This document shows, piece by piece, positions 9,457-17,955 of a stretch of 34,361 bases of DNA (its first letter is position 1; the number at the start of each line of letters is the position of its first letter). This stretch comes from Flavobacteriaceae bacterium (GTDB lineage: Bacteria; Bacteroidota; Bacteroidia; Flavobacteriales; Flavobacteriaceae): NCBI GenBank assembly GCA_013001965.1, contig JABDLA010000030.1:1-34361 (forward strand), written 5' to 3'. The notes under the pieces were generated by a model. That model ran no database searches. It saw only the letters and a program-made list of their open reading frames with translations, and was not told the origin of the DNA. Made by a program: the position numbers and the translations under genes.

Positions 9457-10173
9457 ATGGGACAAAAGACAAATCCAATAGGAAATCGCTTAGGAATTAT
9501 CAGAGGATGGGAGTCTAACTGGTTTGGCGGTAATGATTATGGTGATAAGCTTGCTGAGGATGATAAGATCAGAAAGTATATTCACGCTCGTTTATCGAAA
9601 GCTAGTGTATCGAGAGTAATCATCGAAAGAACTCTTAAACTTGTAACCGTTACTATCACCACGGCACGACCAGGTATCATCATTGGTAAAGGCGGCCAGG
9701 AAGTAGACAAGTTGAAAGAAGAACTTAAAAAGATTACAGCTAAGGAAGTTCAACTGAACATATTTGAAATTAAACGTCCTGAATTAGACGCACATCTTGT
9801 TGCATCTAGCGTTGCGCGTCAAATTGAAAATCGTATCTCTTATAAGCGTGCGATCAAAATGGCAATCGCTGCAGCGATGCGAATGAATGCTGAAGGGATC
9901 AAAATTCAAATAAGTGGTCGTTTAAACGGTGCTGAAATGGCTCGTAGTGAACACTACAAAGATGGAAGAATTCCTTTATCGACTTTTAGAGCCGATATTG
10001 ATTATGCTTTAGTTGAAGCACATACAACCTATGGAAGATTAGGTGTTAAAGTATGGATCATGAAAGGCGAAGTCTATGGAAAAAGAGAACTTTCTCCGCT
10101 TGTTGGTTTATCTAAGAAGCAAGGAAAAGGTGGACGAGGCGGTAATAAGAATCAATCGCGTCGACGAAAGTAA
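9457..10173 (+). CDS. rpsC: 30S ribosomal protein S3
   Basis: The 238-residue S3 lines the mRNA entry channel and contributes to helicase activity there. A KH type-2 domain carries [13 protein letters not shown] (GKGG at 77-80), and the C-terminal domain has [21 protein letters not shown] small acidic/Gly insert at about 24-36 ([13 protein letters not shown]) precedes the KH domain. The C-terminal end is short and basic. It is 3 bp after rplV. Confidence 0.99.
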   Translation: MGQKTNPIGNRLGIIRGWESNWFGGNDYGDKLAEDDKIRKYIHARLSKASVSRVIIERTLKLVTVTITTARPGIIIGKGGQEVDKLKEELKKITAKEVQLNIFEIKRPELDAHLVASSVARQIENRISYKRAIKMAIAAAMRMNAEGIKIQISGRLNGAEMARSEHYKDGRIPLSTFRADIDYALVEAHTTYGRLGVKVWIMKGEVYGKRELSPLVGLSKKQGKGGRGGNKNQSRRRK

Positions 10174-10192
10174 TTTTTTAAATTAAAGAGAA

Positions 10193-10615
10193 ATGTTACA
10201 ACCTAAAAGAACAAAATATCGTAAGGTTCAAAAAGGACGGATGAAAGGCAACTCCCAAAGAGGGCATCGTCTTTCAAACGGAACCTTTGGAATTAAATCT
10301 CTGGATTCTAATTTTCTTACATCACGTCAAATTGAGGCAGCACGTATTGCAGCCACGCGTTACATGAAAAGGGAAGGTTCGATCTGGATCAAAATATTCC
10401 CGGATAAGCCAATTACGAAAAAGCCTTTGGAAGTACGTATGGGTAAAGGAAAAGGTAATGTTGAGTATTGGGCTGCTGTAGTGAAGCCTGGACGTATATT
10501 ATTTGAAGTTGGTGGCGTACCGATTGAAGTTGCAAAAGAAGCATTGCGTTTGGCTGCTCAAAAACTTCCGGTTAAAACAAAATTTGTAATAGCTAGAGAT
10601 TTCGAAGCTGAATAA
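10193..10615 (+). CDS. rplP: 50S ribosomal protein L16
   Basis: The 140-residue L16 organises the A-site tRNA elbow region and completes late 50S assembly. [19 protein letters not shown] and [22 protein letters not shown] are family hallmarks, and the [15 protein letters not shown] stretch holds the conserved arginine/glycine loop area near residue 82. It lies 19 bp after rpsC and 8 bp before rpmC. Confidence 0.99.
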   Translation: MLQPKRTKYRKVQKGRMKGNSQRGHRLSNGTFGIKSLDSNFLTSRQIEAARIAATRYMKREGSIWIKIFPDKPITKKPLEVRMGKGKGNVEYWAAVVKPGRILFEVGGVPIEVAKEALRLAAQKLPVKTKFVIARDFEAE

Positions 10616-10623
10616 TCAAGAAT

Positions 10624-10815
10624 ATGAAACAATCAGAAATTAAAGAATTATCTGTAGCTGATTTACAAGAAAAGCTAAGTGAAATAAAAAAGAGTTATGC
10701 TGACCTGAAAATGGCTCATGCGATATCTCCACTTGAAAATCCGATTCAGCTGCGTTCTTTACGAAGAACGGTAGCAAGAATTGCAACAGAGTTAACAAAA
10801 AGAGAATTACAATAA
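10624..10815 (+). CDS. rpmC: 50S ribosomal protein L29
   Basis: The 63-residue L29 is a helical hairpin at the exit tunnel next to L23. MKQSEIKELSVADLQEKL and the second helix with LENPIQLRSLRRTVARI fit the family, and the length is normal. It is 8 bp after rplP and 9 bp before rpsQ. Confidence 0.98.
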   Translation: MKQSEIKELSVADLQEKLSEIKKSYADLKMAHAISPLENPIQLRSLRRTVARIATELTKRELQ

Positions 10816-10824
10816 TTCTGCTGA

Positions 10825-11085
10825 ATGATGGAAAAAAGAAACTTAAGAAAAGAACGTATAGGAGTAGTAACTAGCAACAAAATGATGAAATCAATCGTTG
10901 TTGCCGAAGTTAAAAAAGTGAAGCATCCTATGTATGGAAAGTTCGTGTTAAAGACAAAGAAATATGTTGCACACGACGAAACAAACGACTGCAACATTGG
11001 AGATACAGTTAAGATCATGGAAACACGACCTTTAAGTAAATCTAAATGCTGGAGATTAGTTGAAATAATTGAAAGAGCTAAGTAA
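10825..11085 (+). CDS. rpsQ: 30S ribosomal protein S17
   Basis: S17 (85 or 86 residues) is an OB-fold primary binder of 16S helices 7 and 11. [21 protein letters not shown] and the C-terminal [20 protein letters not shown] match the family signature. Two adjacent ATG codons begin the gene; the second would give MEKRNLRKE, and the sequence does not decide between them. It is 2 bp before rplN and is the last gene of the S10-type cluster. Confidence 0.98.
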   Translation: MMEKRNLRKERIGVVTSNKMMKSIVVAEVKKVKHPMYGKFVLKTKKYVAHDETNDCNIGDTVKIMETRPLSKSKCWRLVEIIERAK

Positions 11086-11087
11086 TT

Positions 11088-11456
11088 ATGGTACAACAAG
11101 AATCAAGATTAAAGGTAGCTGATAACACCGGAGCTAAGGAGGTTTTAACCATCCGTGTGCTGGGTGGAACAAAAAGGAGATACGCTTCTGTTGGTGACAA
11201 AATTGTTGTAACAGTAAAAGATGCAACACCTAACGGAACGATTAAAAAAGGAGCGGTTTCTACAGCAGTAGTCATCCGTACAGTAAAAGAAGTAAGACGT
11301 CCAGACGGTTCATACATCAGATTTGATGATAATGCCTGTGTTCTTTTAGACCCGCAAGGTGAAATGAGAGGAACACGTGTATTCGGGCCAGTGGCAAGAG
11401 AGCTTCGTGAAAAACAGTTCATGAAAATTGTATCATTGGCACCGGAGGTGCTTTAA
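11088..11456 (+). CDS. rplN: 50S ribosomal protein L14
   Basis: The 122-residue L14 lies at the subunit interface (bridges B5 and B8) and is the docking site of the silencing factor Rsf[21 protein letters not shown] at the start and the C-terminal [18 protein letters not shown] are near-universal L14 sequences. It opens the spc-type cluster, in which gene order is rplN, rplX, rplE, rpsN, rpsH, rplF, rplR, rpsE, rpmD, rplO, secY. Confidence 0.99.
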   Translation: MVQQESRLKVADNTGAKEVLTIRVLGGTKRRYASVGDKIVVTVKDATPNGTIKKGAVSTAVVIRTVKEVRRPDGSYIRFDDNACVLLDPQGEMRGTRVFGPVARELREKQFMKIVSLAPEVL

Positions 11457-11473
11457 GCCAAAACTATATTAAG

Positions 11474-11785
11474 ATGACAAAGCTTAAAATTAAAACAGGA
11501 GATACAGTAAAAGTTATTGCAGGAGACCAACGCGGTGCCGAAGGAAAGGTTCTTAAAATATTAAGATCAGATAACAAAGTTATTGTTGAAGGTATCAATA
11601 TGATCAAAAAACATATGAAACCTAGCGCTCAAAGTCCACAAGGTGGTATTATAGAGAAGGAAGCGCCTATTCATATTTCCAATTTGTCCTTGTTGACCTC
11701 TAAAGGTGATACAACACGAGTTGGATACAAGATGGAAGGTGATAAGAAGGTGAGAATTGCCAAAAAAACTAATGAAGTAATTTAG
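11474..11785 (+). CDS. rplX: 50S ribosomal protein L24
   Basis: The 103-residue L24 is an assembly initiator protein near the tunnel exit. The KOW motif [21 protein letters not shown] covers about residues 8-29, followed by the [17 protein letters not shown] region of the family. The gap to rplE is 5 bp. Confidence 0.99.
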   Translation: MTKLKIKTGDTVKVIAGDQRGAEGKVLKILRSDNKVIVEGINMIKKHMKPSAQSPQGGIIEKEAPIHISNLSLLTSKGDTTRVGYKMEGDKKVRIAKKTNEVI

Positions 11786-11790
11786 AAATT

Positions 11791-12342
11791 ATGACTTACG
11801 TTCCAAGATTAAAACAAGAGTATAAGGACAAGGTTATAGCCGCACTTACAGAAGAATTCGGTTATAAGAATGTCATGCAGGTGCCTAAGCTAAAAAAGAT
11901 CGTGGTATCCCGAGGTGTTGGTGATGCGGTTGCAGATAAAAAATTAATTGATCATGCTGTTGAAGAAATTTCAAACATCACCGGTCAAAAAGCAATAGCG
12001 ACCATTTCTAAAAAGGATGTTGCTGCATTTAAGTTGCGTAGAGGTATGCCCATAGGCGTGAAAGTGACTTTACGCGGAGAGCGCATGTACGAATTTTTAG
12101 ATCGATTGGTCACATCAGCTTTACCACGAGTACGTGATTTTGGAGGTGTTAGAGCAACAGGATTTGATGGCAGAGGTAATTACAACTTAGGGATTACCGA
12201 ACAGATCATTTTTCCTGAGATCAATATCGACAAGGTGAATAAAATTGCTGGCATGGACATTTCGTTCGTGACCTCAGCAAAAACAGATAAAGAAGCAAAA
12301 TCATTATTAACCGAACTAGGATTACCTTTTAAAAAGAATTAA
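11791..12342 (+). CDS. rplE: 50S ribosomal protein L5
   Basis: The 183-residue L5 binds 5S rRNA in the central protuberance and contacts the P-site tRNA and S13 (bridge B1b). The signature region [18 protein letters not shown] and [10 protein letters not shown] are present, and the C-terminal domain ends in GLPFKKN. In E. coli the start of rplE is the S8 repression site of the spc mRNA; no matching fold could be assigned here by eye. It is 2 bp before rpsN. Confidence 0.99.
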   Translation: MTYVPRLKQEYKDKVIAALTEEFGYKNVMQVPKLKKIVVSRGVGDAVADKKLIDHAVEEISNITGQKAIATISKKDVAAFKLRRGMPIGVKVTLRGERMYEFLDRLVTSALPRVRDFGGVRATGFDGRGNYNLGITEQIIFPEINIDKVNKIAGMDISFVTSAKTDKEAKSLLTELGLPFKKN

Positions 12343-12344
12343 GT

Positions 12345-12614
12345 ATGGCTAAAGAATCAATGAAAGCCCGCGAGGTAAAACGAGCAAGAATGGTAGCGAA
12401 GTATGCCGCGAAAAGAAAGGCTTTAAAAGAAGCTGGAGATTATGAAGGGCTGCAAAAATTACCAAAAAATGCATCACCTGTGCGTATGCACAACCGATGT
12501 AAGCTCACAGGAAGACCAAAAGGCTATATGCGTCAATTTGGAATTTCGAGAGTTACCTTTCGCGAAATGGCAAATCAAGGGTTAATCCCAGGCGTTAAGA
12601 AAGCAAGTTGGTAA
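12345..12614 (+). CDS. rpsN: 30S ribosomal protein S14, long zinc-independent form
   Basis: At 89 residues this is the long C-minus type of S14: it has a single cysteine ([12 protein letters not shown]) in place of the CxxC...CxxC zinc ribbon of the short 61-residue form. The conserved C-terminal [20 protein letters not shown] is intact. S14 helps to form the 30S head with S3 and S10. Together with the zinc-free L36 in this operon, it shows that the two main zinc-ribbon ribosomal proteins of the cluster need no zinc. Confidence 0.98.
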   Translation: MAKESMKAREVKRARMVAKYAAKRKALKEAGDYEGLQKLPKNASPVRMHNRCKLTGRPKGYMRQFGISRVTFREMANQGLIPGVKKASW

Positions 12615-12632
12615 AAAAATAAATGGGTTTCA

Positions 12633-12654
12633 GGTTCGATGTTTATCGAAAACC
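12633..12654 (+). other. Hairpin in the rpsN-rpsH spacer
   Basis: GGTTCGAT (12633-12640) pairs with ATCGAA (12645-12650) and CC (12653-12654), leaving an AA bulge and a GTTT loop. The spacer (62 bp) is the longest within the spc-type genes, and the hairpin ends 22 nt before the S8 start codon. S8 represses its operon in E. coli by binding such an mRNA stem; a similar role here is conjecture. Confidence 0.4.
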
Positions 12655-12676
12655 GTTACCACAAATTAAATTAATT

Positions 12677-13075
12677 ATGTATACAGATCCAATAGCGGAT
12701 TATTTAACAAGAATTAGAAATGCTGTGAGAGCTAACCACAGGGTAGTGGAGATCCCGGCCTCTAATTTGAAGAAAGAAATCACAAAAATATTATTCGATC
12801 AAGGATATATTTTAAGTTACAAGTTTGACGATTCTACGGCTCAGGGCACTATTAAAATTGCTTTGAAATATACCAAGGAAACTAAAGAACCGGTAATTAA
12901 AAAGATCCAGAGAATAAGTAAACCGGGATTACGTAAATATTCCCATTCAAAAGACTTACCACGTATTCTTAATGGTCTTGGAATTGCCATTGTATCTACA
13001 TCACACGGTGTAATGACAGGCAAGCAGGCCCAAAAGGAAAATGTAGGTGGTGAGGTTTTGTGTTACGTTTACTAA
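12677..13075 (+). CDS. rpsH: 30S ribosomal protein S8
   Basis: The 132-residue S8 is a primary binder of 16S helix 21 and central for platform assembly. MYTDPIADYLTRIRNA at the start and the C-terminal STSHGVMTGKQAQKENVGGE match the family. An in-frame ATG lies 18 codons upstream and the frame is open between the two, but the encoded extension (MGFRFDVYRKPLPQIKLI) has no counterpart in S8, so the start at the conserved MYTDP is preferred. Confidence 0.97.
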   Translation: MYTDPIADYLTRIRNAVRANHRVVEIPASNLKKEITKILFDQGYILSYKFDDSTAQGTIKIALKYTKETKEPVIKKIQRISKPGLRKYSHSKDLPRILNGLGIAIVSTSHGVMTGKQAQKENVGGEVLCYVY

Positions 13076-13095
13076 TAGTTTAAAGACAGGAAGAT

Positions 13096-13638
13096 ATGTC
13101 AAGAATAGGAAATAATCCAGTTGTAATTCCGGAAGGTGTTACAGTCGATATAAAAGACAGCGTGGTCACCGTAAAAGGAAGTTTGGGTGAATTAACTCAA
13201 AACTTCGATGCGGTTTCTATTAAAGTTGAAGATGGTAATGTATTAGTTACACGAAACGATGATTCAAAAGAGCAAAAAGCCAAGCATGGTTTATATAGAT
13301 CTCTTATGCTTAATATGGTTGAGGGTGTATCTAAAGGTTGGACAAAAGAATTGGAGCTTGTAGGTGTTGGTTACAGAGCTAACAATCAAGGTCAGAAACT
13401 TGATTTGGCCTTAGGTTTTTCTCATAACATCGTTATGAATATTGCGCCTGAAGTTAAGGTAGAGACCATTTCTGAAAAAGGAAAAAATCCAATTATTAAA
13501 TTAACCTCTCATGACAAACAGCTTGTTGGACAGGTAGCTGCCAAAATTCGTTCCTTCCGTAAGCCGGAACCGTATAAAGGAAAAGGAATCAAGTTTGTTG
13601 GTGAAGAGATTAGAAGAAAAGCAGGTAAATCTGCATAA
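13096..13638 (+). CDS. rplF: 50S ribosomal protein L6
   Basis: The 180-residue L6 has two similar alpha/beta domains and lies near the sarcin-ricin loop, where translation factors bind. [15 protein letters not shown] opens domain 1, and the signature [20 protein letters not shown] lies at the C-terminus, as in the family. It is 20 bp after rpsH and 11 bp before rplR. Confidence 0.99.
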   Translation: MSRIGNNPVVIPEGVTVDIKDSVVTVKGSLGELTQNFDAVSIKVEDGNVLVTRNDDSKEQKAKHGLYRSLMLNMVEGVSKGWTKELELVGVGYRANNQGQKLDLALGFSHNIVMNIAPEVKVETISEKGKNPIIKLTSHDKQLVGQVAAKIRSFRKPEPYKGKGIKFVGEEIRRKAGKSA

Positions 13639-13649
13639 TAGTTAGAGTT

Positions 13650-14006
13650 ATGGCATTAACAAAGACCGAAAGAAGAAAAAGAATTAAAAACAGAATCAGA
13701 AAAGTGGTTTCCGGTACGGATTCAAGACCTAGACTTTCTGTTTTTAGAAGTAATAAAGAAATTTATGCTCAAATTGTCGATGACGTTAGCGGAAAAACCA
13801 TCAGCGCGGCATCTTCAAGAGACAAAGATATCAGTTCTGCAAAAGGAACTAAAGTAGAAATTGCAACATTAGTTGGTAAGACCGTTGCCGAAAAAGCATT
13901 AAAAGCCGGCGTAGATACAATCTCATTCGACAGAGGGGGTTATTTGTATCACGGAAGAGTAAAATCATTGGCGGAAGGTGCGCGAGAAGCCGGACTTAAA
14001 TTCTAA
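13650..14006 (+). CDS. rplR: 50S ribosomal protein L18
   Basis: The 118-residue L18 binds 5S rRNA with L5 in the central protuberance. The basic N-terminus ([15 protein letters not shown]), [16 protein letters not shown] and the C-terminal [21 protein letters not shown] match the family. It is 5 bp before rpsE. Confidence 0.99.
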   Translation: MALTKTERRKRIKNRIRKVVSGTDSRPRLSVFRSNKEIYAQIVDDVSGKTISAASSRDKDISSAKGTKVEIATLVGKTVAEKALKAGVDTISFDRGGYLYHGRVKSLAEGAREAGLKF

Positions 14007-14011
14007 AAATT

Positions 14012-14536
14012 ATGTATCAGAAATATAAAAGTGCAGAGTTAGTAAAACCAAGCGGATTAGATCTTAAAGATCGTCTTGTTGGTGTTCAAAGAGTTACCAA
14101 AGTAACTAAGGGTGGTCGTGCCTTCGGATTTTCAGCTATTGTTGTTGTTGGAGATGAAGCCGGTGTTGTTGGTCATGGTTTAGGGAAATCGAAAGATGTT
14201 GCCAGTGCTATTGCCAAAGCGGTTGAAGATGCAAAGAAAAACCTTGTACGCATTCCTTTGGTAAAAGGGACTTTACCTCATGAGCAAAAAGGGAAATATG
14301 GTGGTGCGAGAGTAAAGATCATCCCGGCTGCTCCCGGTACAGGAGTTATTGCAGGAGGTGCTGTAAGAACTGTTCTTGAAGCCGTTGGTGTACATGATGT
14401 ATTATCAAAATCTCAAGGGTCGTCTAATCCTCATAATGTGGTTAAGGCTACATTTGATGCGCTGTTACAATTGCGAGACGCTAAGGCCATTGCAAAAGAC
14501 CGCGGCATCACTCTTGATAAAGTATTTAACGGATAA
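14012..14536 (+). CDS. rpsE: 30S ribosomal protein S5
   Basis: The 174-residue S5 acts in decoding fidelity and at the mRNA entry helicase with S3 and S4. The double-stranded-RNA-binding-like N-terminal domain has [20 protein letters not shown] and [10 protein letters not shown]; the C-terminal domain has [20 protein letters not shown]. The length is normal. It lies between rplR and rpmD, with gaps of 5 and 11 bp. Confidence 0.99.
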   Translation: MYQKYKSAELVKPSGLDLKDRLVGVQRVTKVTKGGRAFGFSAIVVVGDEAGVVGHGLGKSKDVASAIAKAVEDAKKNLVRIPLVKGTLPHEQKGKYGGARVKIIPAAPGTGVIAGGAVRTVLEAVGVHDVLSKSQGSSNPHNVVKATFDALLQLRDAKAIAKDRGITLDKVFNG

Positions 14537-14547
14537 TTAAGGATAAG

Positions 14548-14730
14548 ATGGCAAAGATTAAAGTAACAAAAAGAAAAAGTGCGATCAACCGGTCTTCAAG
14601 ACAAAAAAGAACTCTGGAAGCTCTTGGCTTGAGAAAGATTGGTCAAACGGTTGAACATGATGCCACACCAAATATCCTTGGTATGGTTAATAAAGTAAAA
14701 CATTTGGTTTCTGTTGAAGAAACAAAATAA
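14548..14730 (+). CDS. rpmD: 50S ribosomal protein L30
   Basis: The 60-residue L30 is a small alpha/beta protein of the 50S body. AKIKVTKRKSAINRSSRQKRT and LGLRKIGQTVEHDATPNILGM carry the family signature, in which LGLRKIGQ is the usual core. L30 is absent in some bacteria but is common in this phylum. It is 12 bp before rplO. Confidence 0.98.
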   Translation: MAKIKVTKRKSAINRSSRQKRTLEALGLRKIGQTVEHDATPNILGMVNKVKHLVSVEETK

Positions 14731-14742
14731 CACTACTGAAAA

Positions 14743-15195
14743 ATGGATTTAAGTAATTTAAAACCTGCAAAAGGTTCAGTTAAAAATAATAGTAAACGCA
14801 AAGGTAGAGGCCAGGGATCCGGAAAAGGAGGAACTGCTACCAGAGGACATAAAGGAGCAAAATCAAGATCTGGATATTCACGTAAAATCGGGTTTGAAGG
14901 TGGTCAAATGCCTCTGCAAAGACGTGTGCCTAAATTCGGCTTTGTTAACATAAACCGAAAAGAATATCAGGGGATCAACCTTGATACAATTCAGGATTTA
15001 GTCGATAATAAAAAGATTAAAGGAAGCCTTGATTTTGACACGATGGTTGAATTGCGTTTAGCAAGAAAAAACGAACTCGTGAAGATCTTAGGAAGAGGCG
15101 AATTAAAAACGAAATTAAAAGTATCTGCTCATAAATTTACTGCTTCGGCAAAAGCTGCGATTGAAGCTGCTGGCGGAGAGGCTGTAACTTTATAA
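14743..15195 (+). CDS. rplO: 50S ribosomal protein L15
   Basis: The 150-residue L15 has the long Gly/Arg/Lys-rich N-terminal tail that runs into the 50S core ([18 protein letters not shown] at about 22-39), then [18 protein letters not shown]. The C-terminal globular domain ends in [12 protein letters not shown], as in the family signature. The last ribosomal protein gene before secY. Confidence 0.99.
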   Translation: MDLSNLKPAKGSVKNNSKRKGRGQGSGKGGTATRGHKGAKSRSGYSRKIGFEGGQMPLQRRVPKFGFVNINRKEYQGINLDTIQDLVDNKKIKGSLDFDTMVELRLARKNELVKILGRGELKTKLKVSAHKFTASAKAAIEAAGGEAVTL

Positions 15196-15209
15196 GAACC
15201 CCATAGGCG

Positions 15210-16571
15210 ATGAAAATTATAGAAGCTATAAAAAGTGTTTGGAGAATTACAGAACTTCGAGATAGAATCATTCTAACCCTTGGTTTACTATTGGTTTATC
15301 GTTTTGGAGCACAGATTACCCTTCCCGGAATTGACAGTACCCAGCTAACAGAATTAGCAGGTAATTTCGAGGGTGGAGGAATTGGCTCAATTCTAAACAT
15401 GTTTACGGGAGGTGCCTTGGCTAAAGCTTCTGTTTTCGCATTAGGAATTATGCCTTATATCTCGGCTTCTATTGTTGTTCAGTTAATGGGAATAGCAATT
15501 CCCTATTTACAAAAACTACAGAAGGAAGGTGCGAGCGGACAAAAGAAAATAACACAAATCACACGCTGGTTGACCATTGCCATTTGTTTGGTACAATCTC
15601 CTGCTTATTTAGGGAGTTTATCAAGCCTTGGCGTACCCGACACTGCGTTTTTATTAGTGCAACAAGGACATGGGACAGCCTTCTATTTCTCATCGGTGAT
15701 CCTTCTGGTTACAGGTTGTGTATTTGCAATGTGGCTTGGCGAGAAAATTACAGATAGAGGTATTGGAAACGGAATTTCCTTATTGATCATGGTGGGTATT
15801 ATTGCCACCTTACCTCAGGCCTTCTTGCAAGAGTATGTGGCTCGAGTTAATGAATCTAATGGAGGTTTGATCATGATTTTGATTGAACTCGTTATTTGGT
15901 TTATTATAATTTTGGCCTCAGTCATGCTCGTTATGGCAGTCCGGAAAATTGCGGTCCAATATGCACGACGGAATCAATCCGGTGGCTTTGAGAAAAATGT
16001 ATTTGGAGCACGTCAGTTCATTCCGTTAAAATTAAATGCATCTGGTGTGATGCCAATCATCTTTGCACAAGCAATTATGTTTGTTCCTGGATTAATTGGT
16101 GGCACCAATATGTTGAAGGATACCGGCTTTGGACAGTTCTTAGTTGCAGAGTTTGGCGGTAATATATTCGGATTCTGGTATAATCTAGTGTTCGCGTTGT
16201 TGATCATCGTGTTCACCTATTTTTATACAGCCATTACTGTTCCTACAAATAAAATTGCAGATGACCTGAAACGAAGTGGTGGATTTATTCCGGGAATTCG
16301 TCCTGGAACTGAGACTTCAGAATATTTAGATAAGATCATGTCTCAGATCACTCTGCCAGGTTCGATATTTTTAGCGCTTATTGCAATATTCCCGGCCTTT
16401 ATTGTGAAGCTGATTAGCGTACAACAAAACTGGGCGATATTCTTTGGAGGAACATCATTGCTGATTATGGTTGGTGTGGCAATTGATACGATGCAACAAG
16501 TCAATTCGTATTTGTTGAACAAACATTACGATGGTTTGATGAAAACAGGTAAAAACAGACCGGCATTTTAA
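15210..16571 (+). CDS. secY: Preprotein translocase subunit SecY
   Basis: This 453-residue polytopic inner-membrane protein is the protein-conducting channel that works with SecE, SecG and SecA. About ten transmembrane segments can be seen; YRFGAQITLPGID starts the plug-domain region, and FALGIMPYISASIVVQL is the TM2 signature. FYTAITVPTNKIADDLKRSGGFIPGIRPG lies at about 340-370 in the cytosolic loop C5 that SecA and the ribosome use. Its place at the end of the spc cluster is ancient and general. adk and map, which follow it in many bacteria, are not present. Confidence 0.99.
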   Translation: MKIIEAIKSVWRITELRDRIILTLGLLLVYRFGAQITLPGIDSTQLTELAGNFEGGGIGSILNMFTGGALAKASVFALGIMPYISASIVVQLMGIAIPYLQKLQKEGASGQKKITQITRWLTIAICLVQSPAYLGSLSSLGVPDTAFLLVQQGHGTAFYFSSVILLVTGCVFAMWLGEKITDRGIGNGISLLIMVGIIATLPQAFLQEYVARVNESNGGLIMILIELVIWFIIILASVMLVMAVRKIAVQYARRNQSGGFEKNVFGARQFIPLKLNASGVMPIIFAQAIMFVPGLIGGTNMLKDTGFGQFLVAEFGGNIFGFWYNLVFALLIIVFTYFYTAITVPTNKIADDLKRSGGFIPGIRPGTETSEYLDKIMSQITLPGSIFLALIAIFPAFIVKLISVQQNWAIFFGGTSLLIMVGVAIDTMQQVNSYLLNKHYDGLMKTGKNRPAF

Positions 16572-16583
16572 TATAAAATAACT

Positions 16584-16799
16584 ATGGCAAAGCAACCAGC
16601 AATAGAACAGGACGGAACGATTATAGAAGCATTATCAAATGCGATGTTCCGCGTGGAATTAGAGAATGGGCATATTGTCACCGCTCATATTTCTGGTAAG
16701 ATGCGAATGCATTATATCAAACTGTTGCCAGGTGACAAAGTAAAATTAGAAATGAGTCCTTACGATTTAACCAAGGCTCGTATAACATATAGATACTAA
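16584..16799 (+). CDS. infA: Translation initiation factor IF-1
   Basis: The 71-residue IF-1 is a single S1/OB-fold domain that blocks the 30S A site during initiation. [20 protein letters not shown] and [19 protein letters not shown] match the family, and the length is normal (71-72). It is 12 bp after secY and 26 bp before rpmJ. Confidence 0.99.
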   Translation: MAKQPAIEQDGTIIEALSNAMFRVELENGHIVTAHISGKMRMHYIKLLPGDKVKLEMSPYDLTKARITYRY

Positions 16800-16825
16800 T
16801 TTATCTAGTATAAAAATCAAGACTG

Positions 16826-16942
16826 ATGAAAGTAAGAGCATCAATAAAAAAAAGAAGCGCAGATTGTAAGATCGTGCGTAGAAAAGGTAGACTTTACGTC
16901 ATTAACAAAAAGAATCCTAGATTCAAACAAAGACAAGGATAA
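16826..16942 (+). CDS. rpmJ: 50S ribosomal protein L36, zinc-independent form
   Basis: The gene encodes 38 residues. [20 protein letters not shown], then [18 protein letters not shown], is clearly L36. The zinc site of the C-plus type (CxxC...C...H) is lost: position 11 is Ser, 14 is Cys, 27 is Asn and 33 is Phe, so only one ligand remains. This is the C-minus type. L36 stabilises the 23S core near the sarcin-ricin region. It ends two bases before rpsM, in the usual infA-rpmJ-rpsM order. Confidence 0.97.
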   Translation: MKVRASIKKRSADCKIVRRKGRLYVINKKNPRFKQRQG

Positions 16943-16944
16943 TT

Positions 16945-17319
16945 ATGGCAAGAATTGCAGGTGTTGACATACCGAAACAAAAAAGGGGAGTTATTGCATT
17001 GACCTATATCTATGGTATTGGAAAAAGCAGAGCTCAGGAAATTTTGTCTACGGCCAAAGTAGATGAGAGTACAAAAGTTTCAGACTGGAATGATGATGAG
17101 ATCAGTAAGATCCGTGCAGCCGTTGGTGAATTTACCATCGAAGGGGAATTACGTTCTGAAACCCAATTGAACATTAAACGATTAATGGATATCGGTTGTT
17201 ACCGCGGTATTCGTCACAGAGCCGGTTTACCGCTTCGAGGACAGCGTACCAAGAACAACTCAAGAACACGAAAAGGAAGAAGAAAAACAGTTGCTAACAA
17301 AAAGAAAGTAACGAAATAA
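16945..17319 (+). CDS. rpsM: 30S ribosomal protein S13
   Basis: The 124-residue S13 is in the 30S head and makes the intersubunit bridges B1a and B1b with the 50S, touching P-site tRNA with its C-terminal tail. The N-terminal helix-two-turn-helix ([25 protein letters not shown]) and the signature [21 protein letters not shown] are complete. Two bases after rpmJ. Unlike every other pair in the operon, it is followed by a 194-bp spacer. Confidence 0.98.
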   Translation: MARIAGVDIPKQKRGVIALTYIYGIGKSRAQEILSTAKVDESTKVSDWNDDEISKIRAAVGEFTIEGELRSETQLNIKRLMDIGCYRGIRHRAGLPLRGQRTKNNSRTRKGRRKTVANKKKVTK

Positions 17320-17324
17320 AATTA

Positions 17325-17513
17325 GGCATTAGTAATTAGATATCAGGCACAAGGAAACAGGAACCAGGAACTAGCAACTAAGAACTAGCAACTAGGAACT
17401 AGGAACTAGGAACTAGAAACTAGGAACTAGAAACTAGGAACTAGAAACTAGGAACTAACACCTAAACACTGGCCACTAAGCACTAACTACTAATAACTAA
17501 ACACTAGAAAAAT
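17325..17513 (+). repeat. Array of 27 degenerate tandem heptanucleotides filling the rpsM-rpsK spacer
   Basis: The 189 bp between 17325 and the rpsK ATG divide into 27 units of exactly 7 nt with no phase break. The consensus is GGAACTA. Seven units are exact (at 17367, 17395, 17402, 17409, 17423, 17437, 17451). Others are GAAACTA (three) and GCAACTA (two); units 13-18 alternate GGAACTA/GAAACTA, a 14-nt higher-order period. Flanking units are more divergent (GGCATTA, GTAATTA at the left; AGCACTA, ACTACTA, ATAACTA at the right), but keep the 3' CTA or similar ending. About a dozen CTAG tetramers, a generally rare word in bacteria, arise at unit joints. The pattern suggests growth by slippage with an old, decayed periphery. 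A 7-nt period puts stops in every frame, on both strands. No promoter box or hairpin is evident in it. Confidence 0.95.
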
Positions 17514-17897
17514 ATGGCAAAGTCAAGTTCTAAGAAACGAAAAGTTATAGTGGATGCAGTTGGAGAAGCACATATTACGGCTTCCTTCAATAATATTATT
17601 ATCTCATTGACCAATAAAAAAGGAGATGTCATTTCATGGTCATCGGCAGGTAAAATGGGATTCCGTGGATCTAAGAAAAACACACCATATGCAGCGCAGT
17701 TGGCAGCCGAAGATGCGGTTGAAACAGCAAAAGAAGCTGGATTGAAAAAGGTGAAGGTTTATGTAAAAGGTCCTGGAAATGGTAGAGAATCGGCAATACG
17801 ATCAATTCATAATGGCGGCATTGAAGTGACTGAAATCATTGATGTTACACCACTACCTCATAATGGTTGCAGACCTCCAAAACGAAGAAGAGTTTAA
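17514..17897 (+). CDS. rpsK: 30S ribosomal protein S11
   Basis: The 127-residue S11 is on the 30S platform, near the E site and the Shine-Dalgarno region. [28 protein letters not shown] and the C-terminal [18 protein letters not shown] are the family signatures. The ATG stands directly after the last heptad of the tandem array, so its upstream context is AACACTAGAAAAAT. It is followed by a 130-bp spacer. Confidence 0.99.
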   Translation: MAKSSSKKRKVIVDAVGEAHITASFNNIIISLTNKKGDVISWSSAGKMGFRGSKKNTPYAAQLAAEDAVETAKEAGLKKVKVYVKGPGNGRESAIRSIHNGGIEVTEIIDVTPLPHNGCRPPKRRRV

Positions 17898-17901
17898 GTT
17901 T

Positions 17902-17920
17902 AGCTGAATTTATTTCAGCT
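17902..17920 (+). other. Hairpin after rpsK
   Basis: AGCTGAA (17902-17908) and TTCAGCT (17914-17920) form a perfect 7-bp stem with loop TTTAT, four bases past the rpsK stop. The following bases, TCTTAATAATT, are only weakly U-rich, so it would be a poor terminator. It may be a 3' stabiliser or part of the rpsD leader. Confidence 0.5.
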
Positions 17921-17955
17921 TCTTAATAATTGAAATTTAATTAATATATATCAAC

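Noticed and set aside
12623-12676. In-frame ATG giving an S8 with 18 additional N-terminal residues
   Set aside because: The conserved S8 start MYTDPIADYL is at 12677, and the extension has no known counterpart. The possibility is kept as a finding only.
5919-16584. Missing tuf, adk and map as a possible local deletion
   Set aside because: Their absence from this operon is consistent with the arrangement in related Bacteroidota; no scar or remnant is seen.
17325-17513. CRISPR array
   Set aside because: The units are 7 nt with no spacers, and no cas genes are seen.
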